The position numbers and the translations under genes were made by a program. From positions 4,154,001 to 4,218,000 of the forward strand of contig CM041196.1 in NCBI GenBank assembly GCA_023078555.1: a DNA stretch of 64,000 nt, in the 5' to 3' direction. This stretch comes from Ulva prolifera. Lineage: Eukaryota; Chlorophyta; Ulvophyceae; Ulvales; Ulvaceae. Each line of letters starts with the position of its first letter. Position 1 is the stretch's first letter. The notes beneath the pieces are model-generated. The model was not told the origin of the DNA. It saw only the letters and a list, made by a program, of their open reading frames with translations, and made no database searches. Of this stretch, positions 45,821-57,489 are shown piece by piece.

Positions 45821-45863
45821 GTGGCAATCCAGTGATATGGCCGCTATACCACTGGATTGCCAC
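45821..45863. repeat. 14-bp inverted repeat
   Basis: Arms 45821-45834 and 45850-45863 are exact reverse complements, with a partly pairing 15-nt centre. Confidence 0.9.
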
Positions 45864-48372
45864 AGCAGTGCCCAGTCCACTGTGATATTGAACAAAGCGC
45901 ACAGGTCAATTTCCCGGTGTCTGCCAAATGCAAGCAGCATCGTCGGACTCGGCGATCCTGTGTGATTTTCAGCAGAGAGCAGCCGAAGTGGTCGTGTCTA
46001 GTAGCCACACCGCTGGCAGCAGCCAGACCTGATTTGCATATCTCGTGCGTGCGACGAGTGGACAGCCTAATGATTCAACCGGACAGCGGAAGCGGCAAAG
46101 AAGGTTGCTTGAGAGTGTGCAACGAAGTGGTGTTACGGAGCAGAAAGTTCATCGTCCGAAACCGGATTATAAAAGAACACTGCACTCGGGTATGTTATCA
46201 TCGGACTGGATCAGAGAGAACAAATGACAGCATTTGTCGCTAGTTTGGTCGACTCCGGCACCTAATAATCACGTGCACCGAACGATCATGCCACGTCGCG
46301 CAGACGTGATGAGCGCCTGGCCGACGGTTGCACTTGCCTGGCCATGCCGGCCGTTGGCTTTCATTTTATATCGTATTCAGAATGTTGCAGCAGAATGCTG
46401 GTTTGTTCGAAGCGCCGGTCAACGTGTGCGTTGGAGCGAGAGTCTGTATACGTATACTGTTGTCCGCCTTCCCATCCATTCTTCCACGGACAGCGCGCAC
46501 AGTGGGTGCCAGCTGCGCGCCGTCCCAGTCACGCAACATCATCTGTGTGCATCAGGCTGGGGTGAGGCCGCATGAGCGCAGTTCCGGCTTGTTACTGTGC
46601 ATGCAACACCTACACTCGATGGCCGCCAGGTTAACTGCAGTCACCAGGACAATCATCCAATGTCACCCCGGCGACACCGATTGAAATGGAGTTTCATTGT
46701 CATGATGTGACTCTGGCCCACGCCGTGCTCACTCAGCCGTTCTGAGCAGATTGAGCAGCTGAGTTATTAGTGCAGCTCCGTACGGCTGTGTTTGGGCCGT
46801 TCTTATATAGAGTGGCCACGTGTGAGCATATGAGTCGGGCCGTTCAGTTGCCAATCCGTTGCGATGCCTGGGCACTGGCCGCTGGCTTCCCTTAGCTGCG
46901 AGAGCGAGCAGCGCCAGCGGCGTAGCCCTGAGCTCAGCTCACCTGGTCAAGGTCTGGAAGCTATGAACACTCCTCGCCAACACCGAGTGTAAACTTCACG
47001 CCAAATGCAATTTACCGCCAAGTGTGCTGCGTGTATATATCTCTGTGAGGCTAGAAGATCAGGAAGTACGGATACAGGCTGCCGTGGCAATCCCATTGAC
47101 AGCTTCAGCATGGAATGTGACGCAAGCTGTATCACCGTGACTGACATATCCATAAATGCCACATTTCTAGGGCTATTTGTTGGGTTCAACTTGGCCGGGG
47201 CGGGCTGCTTTTACCGTGTGAGCACGTGTAGCCAGGCTGCGATGTGTACGATCGAAAATACATGCACATCTGCGAAAGGACCTGTCACAGCCGATTTGGG
47301 ATGATTTGCGACTCGCTTGAAAGAGTCGCGCCAGTCGCCGATGGCATCACTCCTGCCTGCACAGCAAGGGCGATAATACCGTCATCTAACAACAAGCCAG
47401 CTTCAATATCGGCTGATAGCTACACATTCTGTGTGCTCGAGTCTTTGCTCCATCTCAAACGCCGCTGGAGCCTTACACCGCTCCGCCATCACGAAGTTGC
47501 AGTCAAGACTCGACATAGAATAGCTAGTAACGTTGGCATCACATAGGGAGGCCTCCGTTCGTTCAAGTCCACCAGAGCTCTCTGCAGAGCTTGCTTACAG
47601 GGAGCGGGCCGCAAGCACCGCTACCTCGCTGGTAGCCACGGCCTTTGCAAAACGCCCGTGGTACGCCAACTCTCGCTGAAAAATCATCGCTGACTCTGCT
47701 CTTCGTGAGCTGAGTCCTGTCGCGGGTGGCTGCAAGCTCCTTCCCGCGGCCGAGCTGGCTTCCGCTAGCGTTAAGTGGCTTCCAGCGAGGTCAGGCCCTG
47801 CCGTACAGAGCAGCTCCACCGGGATCTGTGTACAAACTCAGCCCGATACGTGCTCTCTGACCAGAGTATTGTAGCTGGCTCCCTGTATCCCCTCCCGGTC
47901 TGCTGCGTGCGCACCAAAGCAGCCTTTAGCCTCGTGCACGGTCGATGGCTTCTCATCGTTTCACAGGCCGCTCTTGCTGTGAACAAACCGCCCATGACGC
48001 ATGGAGGCGCGTCACCCTCGCCTTCGACGCTTCTATGAATATACCGCCCGTGCCCTTGCAATGACGCCACCTCCCTTCCGTGTCGCTGGAACTCTGTGTT
48101 TTCGCCGTCACCTACATTGGGATCGGTCCCTGGTTGGCCTTCCCCCGCCGAGCATCCGCTCGCGTGAGGCTCCTGCTGAGGTGATCTAGCGGAAGGCATG
48201 CAGTCGGCGCAGCTGCGATTGCAGCCGGGGTGCGTGACGGGCTTGCGCCTTTGCGCGCTGCGCCGCGTGCAAGCTTATCCCGCACGGACCATGTGCCCTC
48301 GCGAACGGAGCACCTGAACCGACTGGGCTGGTATTCCCTACCGGCCCCGTCAGCTCCCTACAGCTTCGCGCC

Positions 48373-50344
48373 ATGCCGCACGCGCCCTGCAGCGACATCT
48401 TTCGCAGCAACGTCTCTCACCGCACCGCATCACCTGCCGACATCGCGTCCCGACACCCGCTGAGCGCGCCCGCTGCTGTCCAGGTGGAGTATTCATACAG
48501 TGCACGATACACCATGACCACCCCCCAGCCCAGCAGCCAGAGAAAAGGGCACACCATGCCCCAAGGCGCCTCGATGCCCTTCTCCCTCCCAGAGCCCCCA
48601 TACCTTACCCACCTCCCCCTCCCCCAATCCCCCCAGATGTTCGCCTACGCCTTCCCCCATCACCTTGAGTCCCCGTCCTCCCTGACACACGGCAGCGGCC
48701 CCAGCCACCCCGAGCCCAGCAAGCCGGCACGCGCCTACGCCTCCCGGAACTACCCGGCGAGTGACATCGCGTCGTGCCGTATGCGCTCCTCCCAGCACCA
48801 TGCCCGCAGCGGCAGCTACGGCGGCCTTGCAGAGGACCTCCAGCTCCTCAGCCTGACTGCGACGGACGACGTGCAGTCGGTGTCGACCTCGCCGTCTCCC
48901 TCACCGCGGCCCCCCGCCTCCCCAACAGCGCCCAGCGCGCCTTACGCGCCGTTGCCGCAGTCGTGCATCACGCTGCCGTCCCTGCGCTCGAGCTGCTACG
49001 CGGCGTCGGGCGTGTTCTCGGACGCGAGCTCCGACTTTCCGACGTCGGCCGCGAACTTTGGGGCGGAGCTCTTGCCGGACCACGGCGGCGTACGGGCGCC
49101 GTCTGCGCATTGTGCTCCAGCCGGGCCGCCGTGGTCCGGGCTGAGCCCGCGCGCCGGCGCCACCGCGGCGCCGCAGGCGCTGTCCCCGCCGGCGACGATG
49201 CCCAAGGCGTGTGACATCCGCAGCCCGAGACCGTCGTGCCGCCGCCCGGCACGGCACCCGTTCTGCTCGCCCCCGCCTCGGCAGGTGAGCGCCCTGCTGT
49301 TCCTGCTGGCTGCAACCATCAGTGCACTTCCGGTGGTCTGTCTCGCAGTCCCGTGAATTGACCTCTACATCACTGGACCGCGAAATCGCCCCGTCTGCTG
49401 CAGCCCCTGCTTGCGCACTGCGCAGCGACATACGCCCGACGGTATGATCTGCCAGCGGGGAATGCGAGCGCACAGTCAGAGCTGGGGCCGAGCCGTGCAC
49501 CTGCTGGAAACCGTGCATTGGAATCTGGGATTGCTGCCAGCGGATTTCGGGGGTCTCAAGTGGCGCAGTGCCATTTGTGTGCAGGCAGCCTGTTTATACC
49601 GGCGTTGGTGAGTGTTCGTGCCGCTTGTGGTGTCCGAGATGAAGATGATATGAACTCATATGTGTGCTCCTGACGATGTCCAATAGGATATGGCTCAGTA
49701 GATTCAGATTTACTTGACAATGTGGGGCCTGACTATGGCTGTTCAAACAAAGTATGACGATGACTTGAGCAGACGCGGGATGAGGTCGTCCTGCATGCTG
49801 CTGTGGGTGTTGGACCGGGTGGAGCAGCAGACAAACTGCAGTAGATGATTCCAGTGGTTTGTTGCAGGTGCCACATTCAGCTCGCAGGCCAGATCGTGAC
49901 GTTGCAACCCAGAGTGTGCAGTCTAGCGCCACCTCAAATGCACACGAAGACGCGATGCTGCTGAAAAATCTGCAAGAATCTTTCACAGCATCCCTGGAGA
50001 GCAGTAAAGCGAAGCAGCAGCTGCGGCGGGCAAAGCCGCTGTCTGCCCGCAGAGCTGGAGAGTACAGCAGCACCCAGCGCTGCGCAGGGGGCACATGCTC
50101 TGCTCCAGCTTCAGCAACAGGCTCAGCCTATGTCTCGGGTGCTCCAGCGGCTGTTGCTTCACAAGATGCACTGGAAGCTGCTGTGGAGAAGCTCAAGTCG
50201 GAACAGCATCGCCGTTCAAGCATTGATGTCACCAGATCAGGCAGGAAGGTGCCCGATCGCAGCGAGACGCAATTGTTGGTGGAGCTTCAGCGTATGTTTG
50301 CGCAAGAGATCCGGAGGAAGAATAAGGAGAGGCGCTGTGTGTGA
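48373..50344 (+). CDS. disordered Ser/Pro-rich protein
   Basis: An exon from an ATG at 48373 (an alternative Met lies at 48514) to 49284, donor GTGAGC, joins in phase 0 to 49868-50344, acceptor TTGCAG, giving about 462 residues. Most of exon 1 is Pro/Ser/Ala-rich and disordered, with Tyr-rich patches. Exon 2 has a helical segment, EDAMLLKNLQESFTASLESS, and ends with a charged helix, ETQLLVELQRMFAQEIRRKN. No family is recognised; the charged coiled-coil-like C-terminus could mediate an interaction. The start is uncertain because an acceptor-like CTGTCCAG occurs inside the first frame near 48482. Confidence 0.6.
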
Positions 50345-50926
50345 CCGCACATGCCGGAGGGGCCCGAGTTCGCGGCGCCGACTAGGCTGAAATTACATCA
50401 GTCATGTCTTGATGATCGCATTCGTTGTCGAGCTTCCCACTCGAGCGGTCTCAGGTTGTGTCGGACTGTTCGAGGAGTTGGGTCGGACGACATGGTATTC
50501 TTAGTGTATGGCGCAGACTAGATAATGCGATGTATCGCTCAACGGGGCATGTTGACGCGAGTAACGATATGCTGATGGAGTGATGGCAGTCGGTGCATGC
50601 GTTTTGCGTCTGCCTGATCTGATTGCGTAGGCGTGAAACCTTGCAGCTGTCTTCCGATCCGCACCACGGCATGCCCACGACATGTGTGATTTTCTTGGGT
50701 ATCGTAAGCTGGGAAGGGCCCACTTCTGGCCCATAATTGCGAAGCATTTGTGCGACCCTGCACACGACATTCACATTGTGTCTCGTGAAGCTTGATGTGG
50801 TAAGTGGCCAAATCACAGCATCCGAAGTTACACGTAAAAAATTTTCTGCAGTGATCAAAAGGCGGCTGCACCTGCGACAGGCTACGTCTATCCTGTGTGC
50901 TGCCGTGTACAACCATACAGCATTTG
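50345..50926. other. intergenic, convergent genes
   Basis: 3' flanks of the disordered-protein gene (+) and the NUDIX gene (-). A weak minus-strand open frame covers most of it but shows no family. Confidence 0.5.
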
Positions 50927-51684
50927 CTAAGCTCTCCAATCACCGGCAAGGCTGTCAATACCTGCCTGGAGCGCCGCCTGAGTGGCTTTACCTTGCGCTT
51001 CTGGTAGGCTCAATGCCTTTTTCAGGCACTCTCGTACAACCAGCTTGTGATCAAATGCCAGAGCTGGAATACTCGACATCGAAAACCATTCAGCCTCTGC
51101 AGCGTCATCAGCTGCCTGTAGCACCCACGCCTGTCAACCGACAAATTCAGAGAGTACAGGTAGTGTTCACTGATGTTGTCAGCACTCAAGTGCATTTTCA
51201 GACTTAGGCCACAGCGGGTGAATGGTGCATTTTGCAGAACAGAATCGTGAGAGCTGCATACCTTGACATTGATTGTAGATGATGGTATTATGGCAACATA
51301 TGCCGCTGTAACCGTCCAGCCGCGAGGATCGCGACCTGGGTCTCCAAATGCGCCAACTTGCTCCAGCCGGATGTTCTCTGCGGAAGCGTCTACACCGGTC
51401 TCTTCCTGCAGTTCTCGGGCAGCAGCGCTATCGAGGGGTTCACCTTGATCCACAAACCCTCCGGGTAGCGCCCATTTGCCGGCGAATGGGTCGTACTTGC
51501 GCTGAATCAGCAGCATAGACGGTTCATCTCCGTCCTCCGGGCAGGCTATGATGCATGTATCAACCGTGAATCCAGGCCGCGGATACTTATATGAGTAGTT
51601 CTGTTGACCTGACGCCATTCCGAGCACTCGGCGCGTTATACCGAGAGCTGCTCGGTGCGTGAACCGAAAGGCGAATGCCTCCAT
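50927..51684 (-). CDS. NUDIX hydrolase, ADP-ribose pyrophosphatase-like
   Basis: Two exons, 51684-51262 and 51115-50927, join in phase 0 (donor GTATGC, acceptor CTACAG), giving 203 residues. The Nudix box lies at residues 76-98: Gly76-x5-Glu82-x7-Arg90-Glu-Leu-x-Glu94-Glu95-x-Gly97-Val98, complete with the metal-binding glutamates. GAFGDPGRDPRGWTVTAAYV follows, and the second exon carries DDAAEAEWF and LAFDHKLVV, a combination seen in ADP-ribose and NAD-related NUDIX enzymes. The first ~25 residues (MEAFAFRFTHRAALGITRRV) resemble an organelle transit peptide. Substrate is inferred from family only. The gene diverges from PEX12. Confidence 0.95.
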
Positions 51685-52075
51685 GAACTGCACCGCTCTC
51701 CGGTCAGTGCCCGCAGATTATCTCACTAAAATCTGTGTTGCAGATGGCGTGCATGTGTGCTTGCGCTGCCACGATTTGGCTCCATGGCGTCTTATCAGGT
51801 CAGGGACACCTATGCTGTGCGCAAATGTGATCGCGTTCAAATCACCGCTGCCCTGGTGGACACGTCAGCATCAACTGTACGCCACCTTCAGCGCGCTGCA
51901 GCGTACGATGGACCACGCTCAGGGGGCCCTGTGGACGATTTTTCGGTAATGAGCGGTGGAAATAAGTTTTTTGAACGAGTTCTGCTGTGATGTCCACCGC
52001 GCTGGCACTGTCACTCCAGTCCGAGCGTGACACAGCCCTAGATTGACACCAGATCCAACGATCGCAGTGGTCAAG
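51685..52075. promoter_or_regulatory. divergent promoter region, NUDIX/PEX12
   Basis: 391 bp between start codons. A plus-strand open frame (MASYQVRDTY..., from about 51785 to 51990) overlaps it and is probably not a gene. Confidence 0.4.
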
Positions 52076-54273
52076 ATGTCATTTGTGAGCATTGGTGATA
52101 ACAGCTCTACGCCCAGTTTTCTAGAATTGGTTGCAGCGCACAAACTCGATCGCAGCATTCGGGATGCTTTCTCTTACGTGCTTTCGGTACGGTCTGGTCA
52201 CATCTCCTAAACAAAACCAATTGAAAGTACTCCTCATGATCATGCCCTGCTATGCTCGGTATCGAATTCAGCACGCCGTGCTGGAGCCTTACCCGCACAG
52301 CCCTGGGACAGCAGCTCAATTCTTATGCACCATCGATCGTGTTTAATGCTTACAAACCTTCAGGTGGTTGCCGACAGAGTCCCTCATGGAGGCCTGCGAC
52401 TGCTTCAGATGGATGCTGAACTGTATTTGCTGTTCTCACTGCTGGTACAAGGCACATCAATTTTGACGAATGGTGCCTCCCTTGCTGAAAGCCTGTACGG
52501 CCTTCGACGTGCATCAGCTAGGCCGATGGGTCACACAGCAACGGCCAGTCCATCTTTGAGACAGTTGTGGCTCTCCATTTTCTTCCTGGTGTGCCTCTCC
52601 CAGTCGGCTAATTGCAGATTGCACCCATATGCCTGATTGCGGAGGTTGTACCCATCAGGGGATCTCACAGCCCATCTGACGGTACGAAAGGTTGCATGAT
52701 CTTCCATTGGGATTCCCGCACATGGCGACAGTCGACACATCCACTCGGAGGAACCAAATCTTACATGCCCAGAGGGACATGCCTCCAGCCACGTGCAGGC
52801 TGGAGCTCCATATGTGGCGAACCTTGTACTCGGCGAGCCATCAGCAGCTGCTCTACCTCCAGGCACAGGCAGCTCGGGCCCAGACAGCGCGCCTGCGCAG
52901 CTCACAGCACAGTCATCACTGAACGACCCTGCAGCAGACCACCCCGTTGACCCCGCTGAACAACTGCATAGCGCCACGCAATCACAGCCGGACCAGAGCA
53001 ACCGCATCTGTGCCCAGCGTACGGTGGTCCGCACATTACGGGAGGGGGCTCAACGGCGGCTAGTCCAGGCCAGAAGGTCACTGGCGGTCCTGCTCATGCA
53101 TCTGCGCCGGCACGGCCACATGGCAGCGGGGCTGCTGAACCTAGGCTACGAGGCGGCCTACCTGCTCAAGCGCACGCCGTTCTTTAGTCCGGCGCTGCAC
53201 TGCTCCGGGCTGACAATTGTGCGAGACGATGGGGCCAGTACGGTGCGAGCTGTCGCCCCGAACTGCCCCGATGTGCTGCTTGGCCCGGCGTAGCAAAGAT
53301 ATGCCGCACTGCCCCCGTGTATTGTCTCCTGTGCTGCTTTGTGTGGCGCAGCGAAGAGCCAACGGACTTCTCCCGTGCACCGTCTGCTATGCTGCTTGGC
53401 ACAGCGTATGCATGGGATACCACAGCACGGTGCCGATGCAGCGGGCGCGGCTGCAAGCTCAAGCGGCCACCCGGCAGCGGCTGTGGGACCACGGCATCAG
53501 CGCGCGCGCCCCGGCCGCGCTCGGCGCCGCCGTCGTGCTGCGCAGCATCCACGCCGTCGGCAACAACGCCAAGACGTCGCTGCTCATGACCCTCGTCCTC
53601 TTCAAGGTGCCCCCCCCACCACACCACATGCGGACGCCTGCTCCACGTCTACCAGGTCTACCCACACAGAGCCTGCGTTCCCCAGGAGAGCACTTGCCTG
53701 GACCTGCCAGAAGCGAAGCTGTGTGTTGCTGAGGGCACACAGGCCTGACACAGCGGCCAGGCCTCCTGGGGCGTCTGTGCCTCCGCACCACGTTGTCATG
53801 CATACACAAGTTCACCCGTATGGTTGCGTCGGCTTGGGACTCGCCATGCGTGTGGCATCCCGAGTCTGGACAGAGTACAAACCACAGTGGCAGAACACAG
53901 TAGTTAGCCATACCACATGGCCCACAAGCTGAAGGGACCTTGCAAACCCCGAATGATCGGGGCGACATGCCGAGTGCAGGTGCTGGAGTGGTGGTTCATG
54001 GCGGGCGAGGAGCGGGTGGAGGAGGCGCGCCGCGCGGTGCCGCCGCCGCCGCCACCGTACCCTCCCAACCCCGCCGGCGTGCCGCTGGTCGCCGATGCGA
54101 GCGTGTGCCCGGTGTGCCACCGCCACCGCGTCGCGCCGGCACAGATCGCGACGTCGGGCTACGTGTTCTGCTACAAGTGCGCGTACACCGCCGTCGCGGC
54201 GCACAGCCGCTGCCCCGTGACGCTCATCCGCTCCGGCCTCGACGACATCCGCCGCCTGTTCCCGTCCGCCTGA
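52076..54273 (+). CDS. PEX12: peroxin 12, RING E3 of the peroxisomal import complex
   Basis: Exons 52076-52186, 52364-52588, 52799-53218, 53442-53606 and 53980-54273 all join in phase 0, giving 404 residues. PEX12 forms the PEX2-PEX10-PEX12 ubiquitin-ligase channel that recycles PEX5. Seen in order: TPSFLELVAAHKLDRSIRDA, then NGASLAESLYGLRRASAR, then a hydrophobic PYV segment, a Pro/Ser/Gln-rich insert of about 50 residues (roughly 125-175), a membrane-helix region with LLNLGYEAAYLLKRTPFFSP, VLEWWFMAG, a PPPPPPY linker, and a RING with Cys350, Cys353, Cys371, Cys374 and Cys385 ending in CPVT. The incomplete cysteine set is normal for PEX12. One intron begins GTG followed by a C tract. A G-rich tract at 54376-54394 lies in the 3' flank. 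Confidence 0.96.
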
Positions 54274-55268
54274 TGTCGCGCCGCGCTGCATGCATGCGTT
54301 CGGCAGCAGCAGCAGTGCGGCCGCCTGCCCAAGCGCCGCTGGACACCGCTCTGTGTGGCCGGGCGTGGCAAAGCTGGGGGGGGGGTGGGGGGGGCTGTGG
54401 CCGGCTGGGAGCGCGGTGCATGGCTGGTGCGCATGCGTTTTGTGACCTGGCTGCTGTGCAGGACCTGGCTGGTGGTGACGGTGTGCGGTCAACCTGCAGG
54501 AATGTGGCTTCTCCTCGTGCGCTGAAGTTGATCTGATCCCGTGAAGCTGTGCCTCACAGGCGTGTGTACATCTGCAGACTGCGGCATGGCATGATGCTCA
54601 CTTTCCCATGTCTTCTGGATACCTTGGGTGTTGCGTAACAGTGCCAGATGCTGATGGGAGTTTGTGAATGGAGCTGAGCCGTTCAGCTTGCAGCACCCGG
54701 TGCTCTCAGATCTGACTCTGCTGTCGGGAAAACCGGGAAGATGCCTGGTTTTTGCCACTTGTGGCGTGCTACAGGTGCGTCCTGCACCTCGGCATCTGTA
54801 AACGACCTAGGCGATTCGTAACGTGCATGCAGGCGGTGCCGCTGCAGTGGCTGTGTACAATCATGAATGGCAATGCTTAGAGCTGTGTTGTGCTCCGAGT
54901 GGAGGCATCCCTGCATCTGCGGGAGCCGTGAAACGCTTGCGTGCCTTGCCTTTTCCGATGTTGCTTTGATGCTCAATCTTCGCTCACCGGCGTGGCATTG
55001 AATGTATTCTGTGTGCTTGATGCAAAGCTTTAGTGCGCAGAAATCATGACAGCCTACGTGCCATGGTGGGGATCATTTACATCATGATTTTGTTGCAGTA
55101 CTGAATTCAAAAGACAACTGGCACGTCTAACATCGAATTGCTGGACTGTGAGATGGTGCTGAAGCTAGGACACTCGATGGGATGCAGTGTGCCTGTGTGC
55201 AGCCTGTCTCGCCTAGATGGAACTCCGGCATCGTGTCAACTAATCTCAAGTCGAAGCACGAGGCCTTT
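54274..55268. other. intergenic, no gene recognised
   Basis: 3' flanks of PEX12 (+) and the small membrane protein (-). Contains the interrupted G tract at 54376-54394. Confidence 0.5.
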
Positions 55269-55693
55269 CTAGTTCTTGGGCGCCATTTTGATCAGGCTGA
55301 GCAAAGAAACTGCTACTGTCATTGCAAACAGTACATTTGCCAGCCACAGATCACCGAAGATGGCTAGTCTACCGATTGATGAAGCCCCAAGCTCGTAGAC
55401 AGCCTTGAGTAGGACTGATGCAGTCTCTCCCTGCATGAAGGCAGACGGCGTCAATGTTGTAAGCATGTAAATCAGAGGATGCGTTCGTGGCCAAGATGTG
55501 GGTGAGATCACACCGATGTTGCCACGACAGATCGGAGCCCTGCAACTGCAGCTCCGCTATCGCCCGACGACATTTCTAACTTATTGAAAATGTCTGGCGT
55601 AGCTTTGACCACAACGTGGTTTGTGCGACGCCAAGTCGGCTTCGGCCTGCCGGGCCCGGCATGGTGCAAACGTTCAAACATGCATTTGCTCAT
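55269..55693 (-). CDS. small one-TM protein, probably organelle-targeted
   Basis: Exons 55693-55514 and 55430-55269 join in phase 0 (donor GTGTGA, acceptor ATGCAG), giving 113 residues. The N-terminal half (MSKCMFERLHHAGPGRPKPT, with Arg/Trp and no acidic residues until about 35) could be a plastid or mitochondrial transit peptide. The second exon has a helix, ASVLLKAVYELGASSIGRLA, then one membrane segment, LWLANVLFAMTVAVSLLSLI, and a short KMAPKN tail. I do not recognise the family; a small thylakoid or inner-membrane subunit is a guess. The alternative Met at residue 5 would shorten the presequence slightly. Confidence 0.6.
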
Positions 55694-56168
55694 GCTCAAC
55701 TGTGATCATCACAGGGACCTGTAGCTATCCCTTAAGAATCAAGTGGATGCCATGTAACGGAACAGCCTCATCGCTTTCAAGTGTACGTCCACCGACTGGC
55801 ATGTGGCACGATCGCGTTGCATACTTCAGTGGCTTAGTGCTCCACGGCTGTTAGTATATCAATGTCGCTTAAACCCAGGCAACAGGTCACTGCTTCACCA
55901 CTGCCAGAGCTGTCGATTAGCTGGGCATATGCTGAATCCAGCGTAGGACGACTATGGCCTGCAATGAAGGTGTCCAGTGCGCATTTCCTCGCAGATCTGC
56001 CAAAGGCGCCACCATCGGAACTCATAATGCGGTAAAATTTTAATTCATCTGCGTGTCCGTCGGGGACAATGTCCACCATGAGCAAAAGCAGTCCCGGCGG
56101 ACTTGGGACAACAACAGCACCGTCCCTGATACCCCCGGCACTCCAAGATCTTACGGGATTTCTACACA
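55694..56168. promoter_or_regulatory. divergent promoter region
   Basis: 475 bp between divergent start codons of the small membrane protein (-) and the gene at 56169 (+). A long minus-strand open frame crosses it but has no family match. Confidence 0.35.
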
Positions 56169-56907
56169 ATGTGTCGTATCAAGTTCGGTCCCAAATCGTA
56201 TCTCTTCCTAGTGCACGAACTCAACGCTCTCCCACGGCCGTCGGTGCTGGTTTCGAGCTCAGTGCTGCTCCTGCAGATAGCAGCATTACAGCACGACATT
56301 GACCACATCAAGCTACAGACGGGCATCTCACTTCCAAGTTTTAACCGAGACGACTTTTTTGCTCAGACATTGGTGCGAACTGTAGCAAGCATCTGCCAAA
56401 ATGCAGAGAACTCGTATGCTCAGGTACATGGGCCAGACACATGAGCGGCATGTGACCTTGCAGTCCGCAGCAGTGGGAGAACGAGATACGCCCATAGACG
56501 CAGGCCGTTCAGAGCCAAGACAGGAACATCGCAGCTCCACAGAGAACTGCGCACCTGGCGATCTGTTGTCAGCTCAGTCAGCGGTGACAGGGCTGCTCAA
56601 TGGACCACCCACCGCAAGAGATAGTGACCGCCCAGCATTCCCCAGCGCCGATTTTGCTCTGCCCACACTGCCCGAACATAGCTCTGCGGTGCCATTTTCA
56701 ATCGGCCAAGCGAGTCGCCCTGTCTCTTCGACCTCAGTGCATCGCGCTGCACCTGGCGAATCACGGCCTTGTTCTCCGCCATTTTTCGCTTCAACTCCGC
56801 GGCCCTCAAGCACCAGGAACATCATCGTTGCCGCTGGTGATGACTCCCAGATCATCACCCTGTCACAGGTGCTTTCAGATTCGCTGACCAAAGCTGAAGG
56901 TGCCTGA
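56169..56907 (+). CDS. unrecognised 232-residue protein
   Basis: Exons 56169-56423 and 56464-56907 join in phase 0 across a 40-nt intron (donor GTACAT, acceptor TTGCAG). Exon 1 starts MCRIKFGPKSYLFLVHELNA and is a compact helical region with LLLQIAALQHDIDHIKLQTG and SFNRDDFFAQTLVRTVASIC. Exon 2 is mostly disordered (Ser, Pro, Arg), ending SQIITLSQVLSDSLTKAEGA. The ordered first part looks conserved, but I cannot name the family. The last codons contain a GTGCCT donor-like site, so a further exon is possible. A minus-strand frame over exon 2 also looks helical; the plus strand is preferred for its splice phase. Confidence 0.62.
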
Positions 56908-57489
56908 TTTACTGTGTCGATGCGGCAACTGCGTGCGCCCCCTGGACACCCTGCACTGGATGGATCTGCCATGCATACCTGGCTTTTATGAGGCATTCAT
57001 TTGCTATGTTCACAGATGCTGTGCACGTCTGGCGGACAACAGGCGACCCGCATGTCCCCTGACCCACGATGGTGGTGACAGCAGTCACCATCATGGCACA
57101 CATTTCCTCCAAAACATCGCTGCTGGTATGTATTTGCCGGGCTTCATTCATACCAGATGCCTACCCATGCTCTAAAGCATGACTTTGGAACCCGGAATGC
57201 GTCATGTGCCGGGACGTTTGCGGCTAAAACCAGGAACGCTAGACCCATTCCAGCAGCCCGGGCCGCGCAGCCCACCCCACCCCACCTCACCATCACCCAT
57301 GCAGCAACCATCACAAAGCTGGCAAGTAGCCCACATCAACTCACATCACAGCTTGGAGGGGGACCGGCGCTCTCACATGGGAGGTGAAAGCAACAGCAAC
57401 ACCGCGTTTGGCATGCCACCCACACCACATCGACCACACACATCGTTCACGCCCTGCTGGCTGCAGCACCAATGGCGGTGGGCCTGTAG
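56908..57489. other. unresolved stretch upstream of the coiled-coil gene
   Basis: Could hold the promoter and 5' exons of the 57490-63097 gene. A Pro/Gln/His-rich frame at 57179-57390 ends near a GTGAAAG donor-like site but does not join the next exon in frame. Confidence 0.35.

Larger units (their letters stand above)
40470..48372. other. 8-kb gene-poor, repeat-rich tract
   Basis: No exon with family support. Contents: an 18-bp tandem repeat (41340-41388), a dispersed repeat copy (41935-42100), a near-duplicate TGGTCCATGATG(T/C)GTTTGTGGC at about 41788 and 41857, three near-perfect hairpins (43621, 45167, 45821), a purine-rich GGAAGCTG-repeating zone at 44610-44830, and one P-loop-like frame (45605-45805). 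It could be a nest of old transposons. Confidence 0.5.

Noticed and set aside
47580-48190. Possible gene on either strand at 47.6-48.2 kb
   Set aside because: Frames are open on both strands without domain, splice or start support.
51785-51990. Plus-strand 68-codon frame between NUDIX and PEX12
   Set aside because: No family similarity, and it sits in the short divergent promoter; the PEX12 N-terminus is clearly at 52076.
56597-56809. Minus-strand helical frame over exon 2 of the gene at 56169
   Set aside because: It looks protein-like but has no start or splice partner, while the plus strand joins in phase to a convincing first exon.
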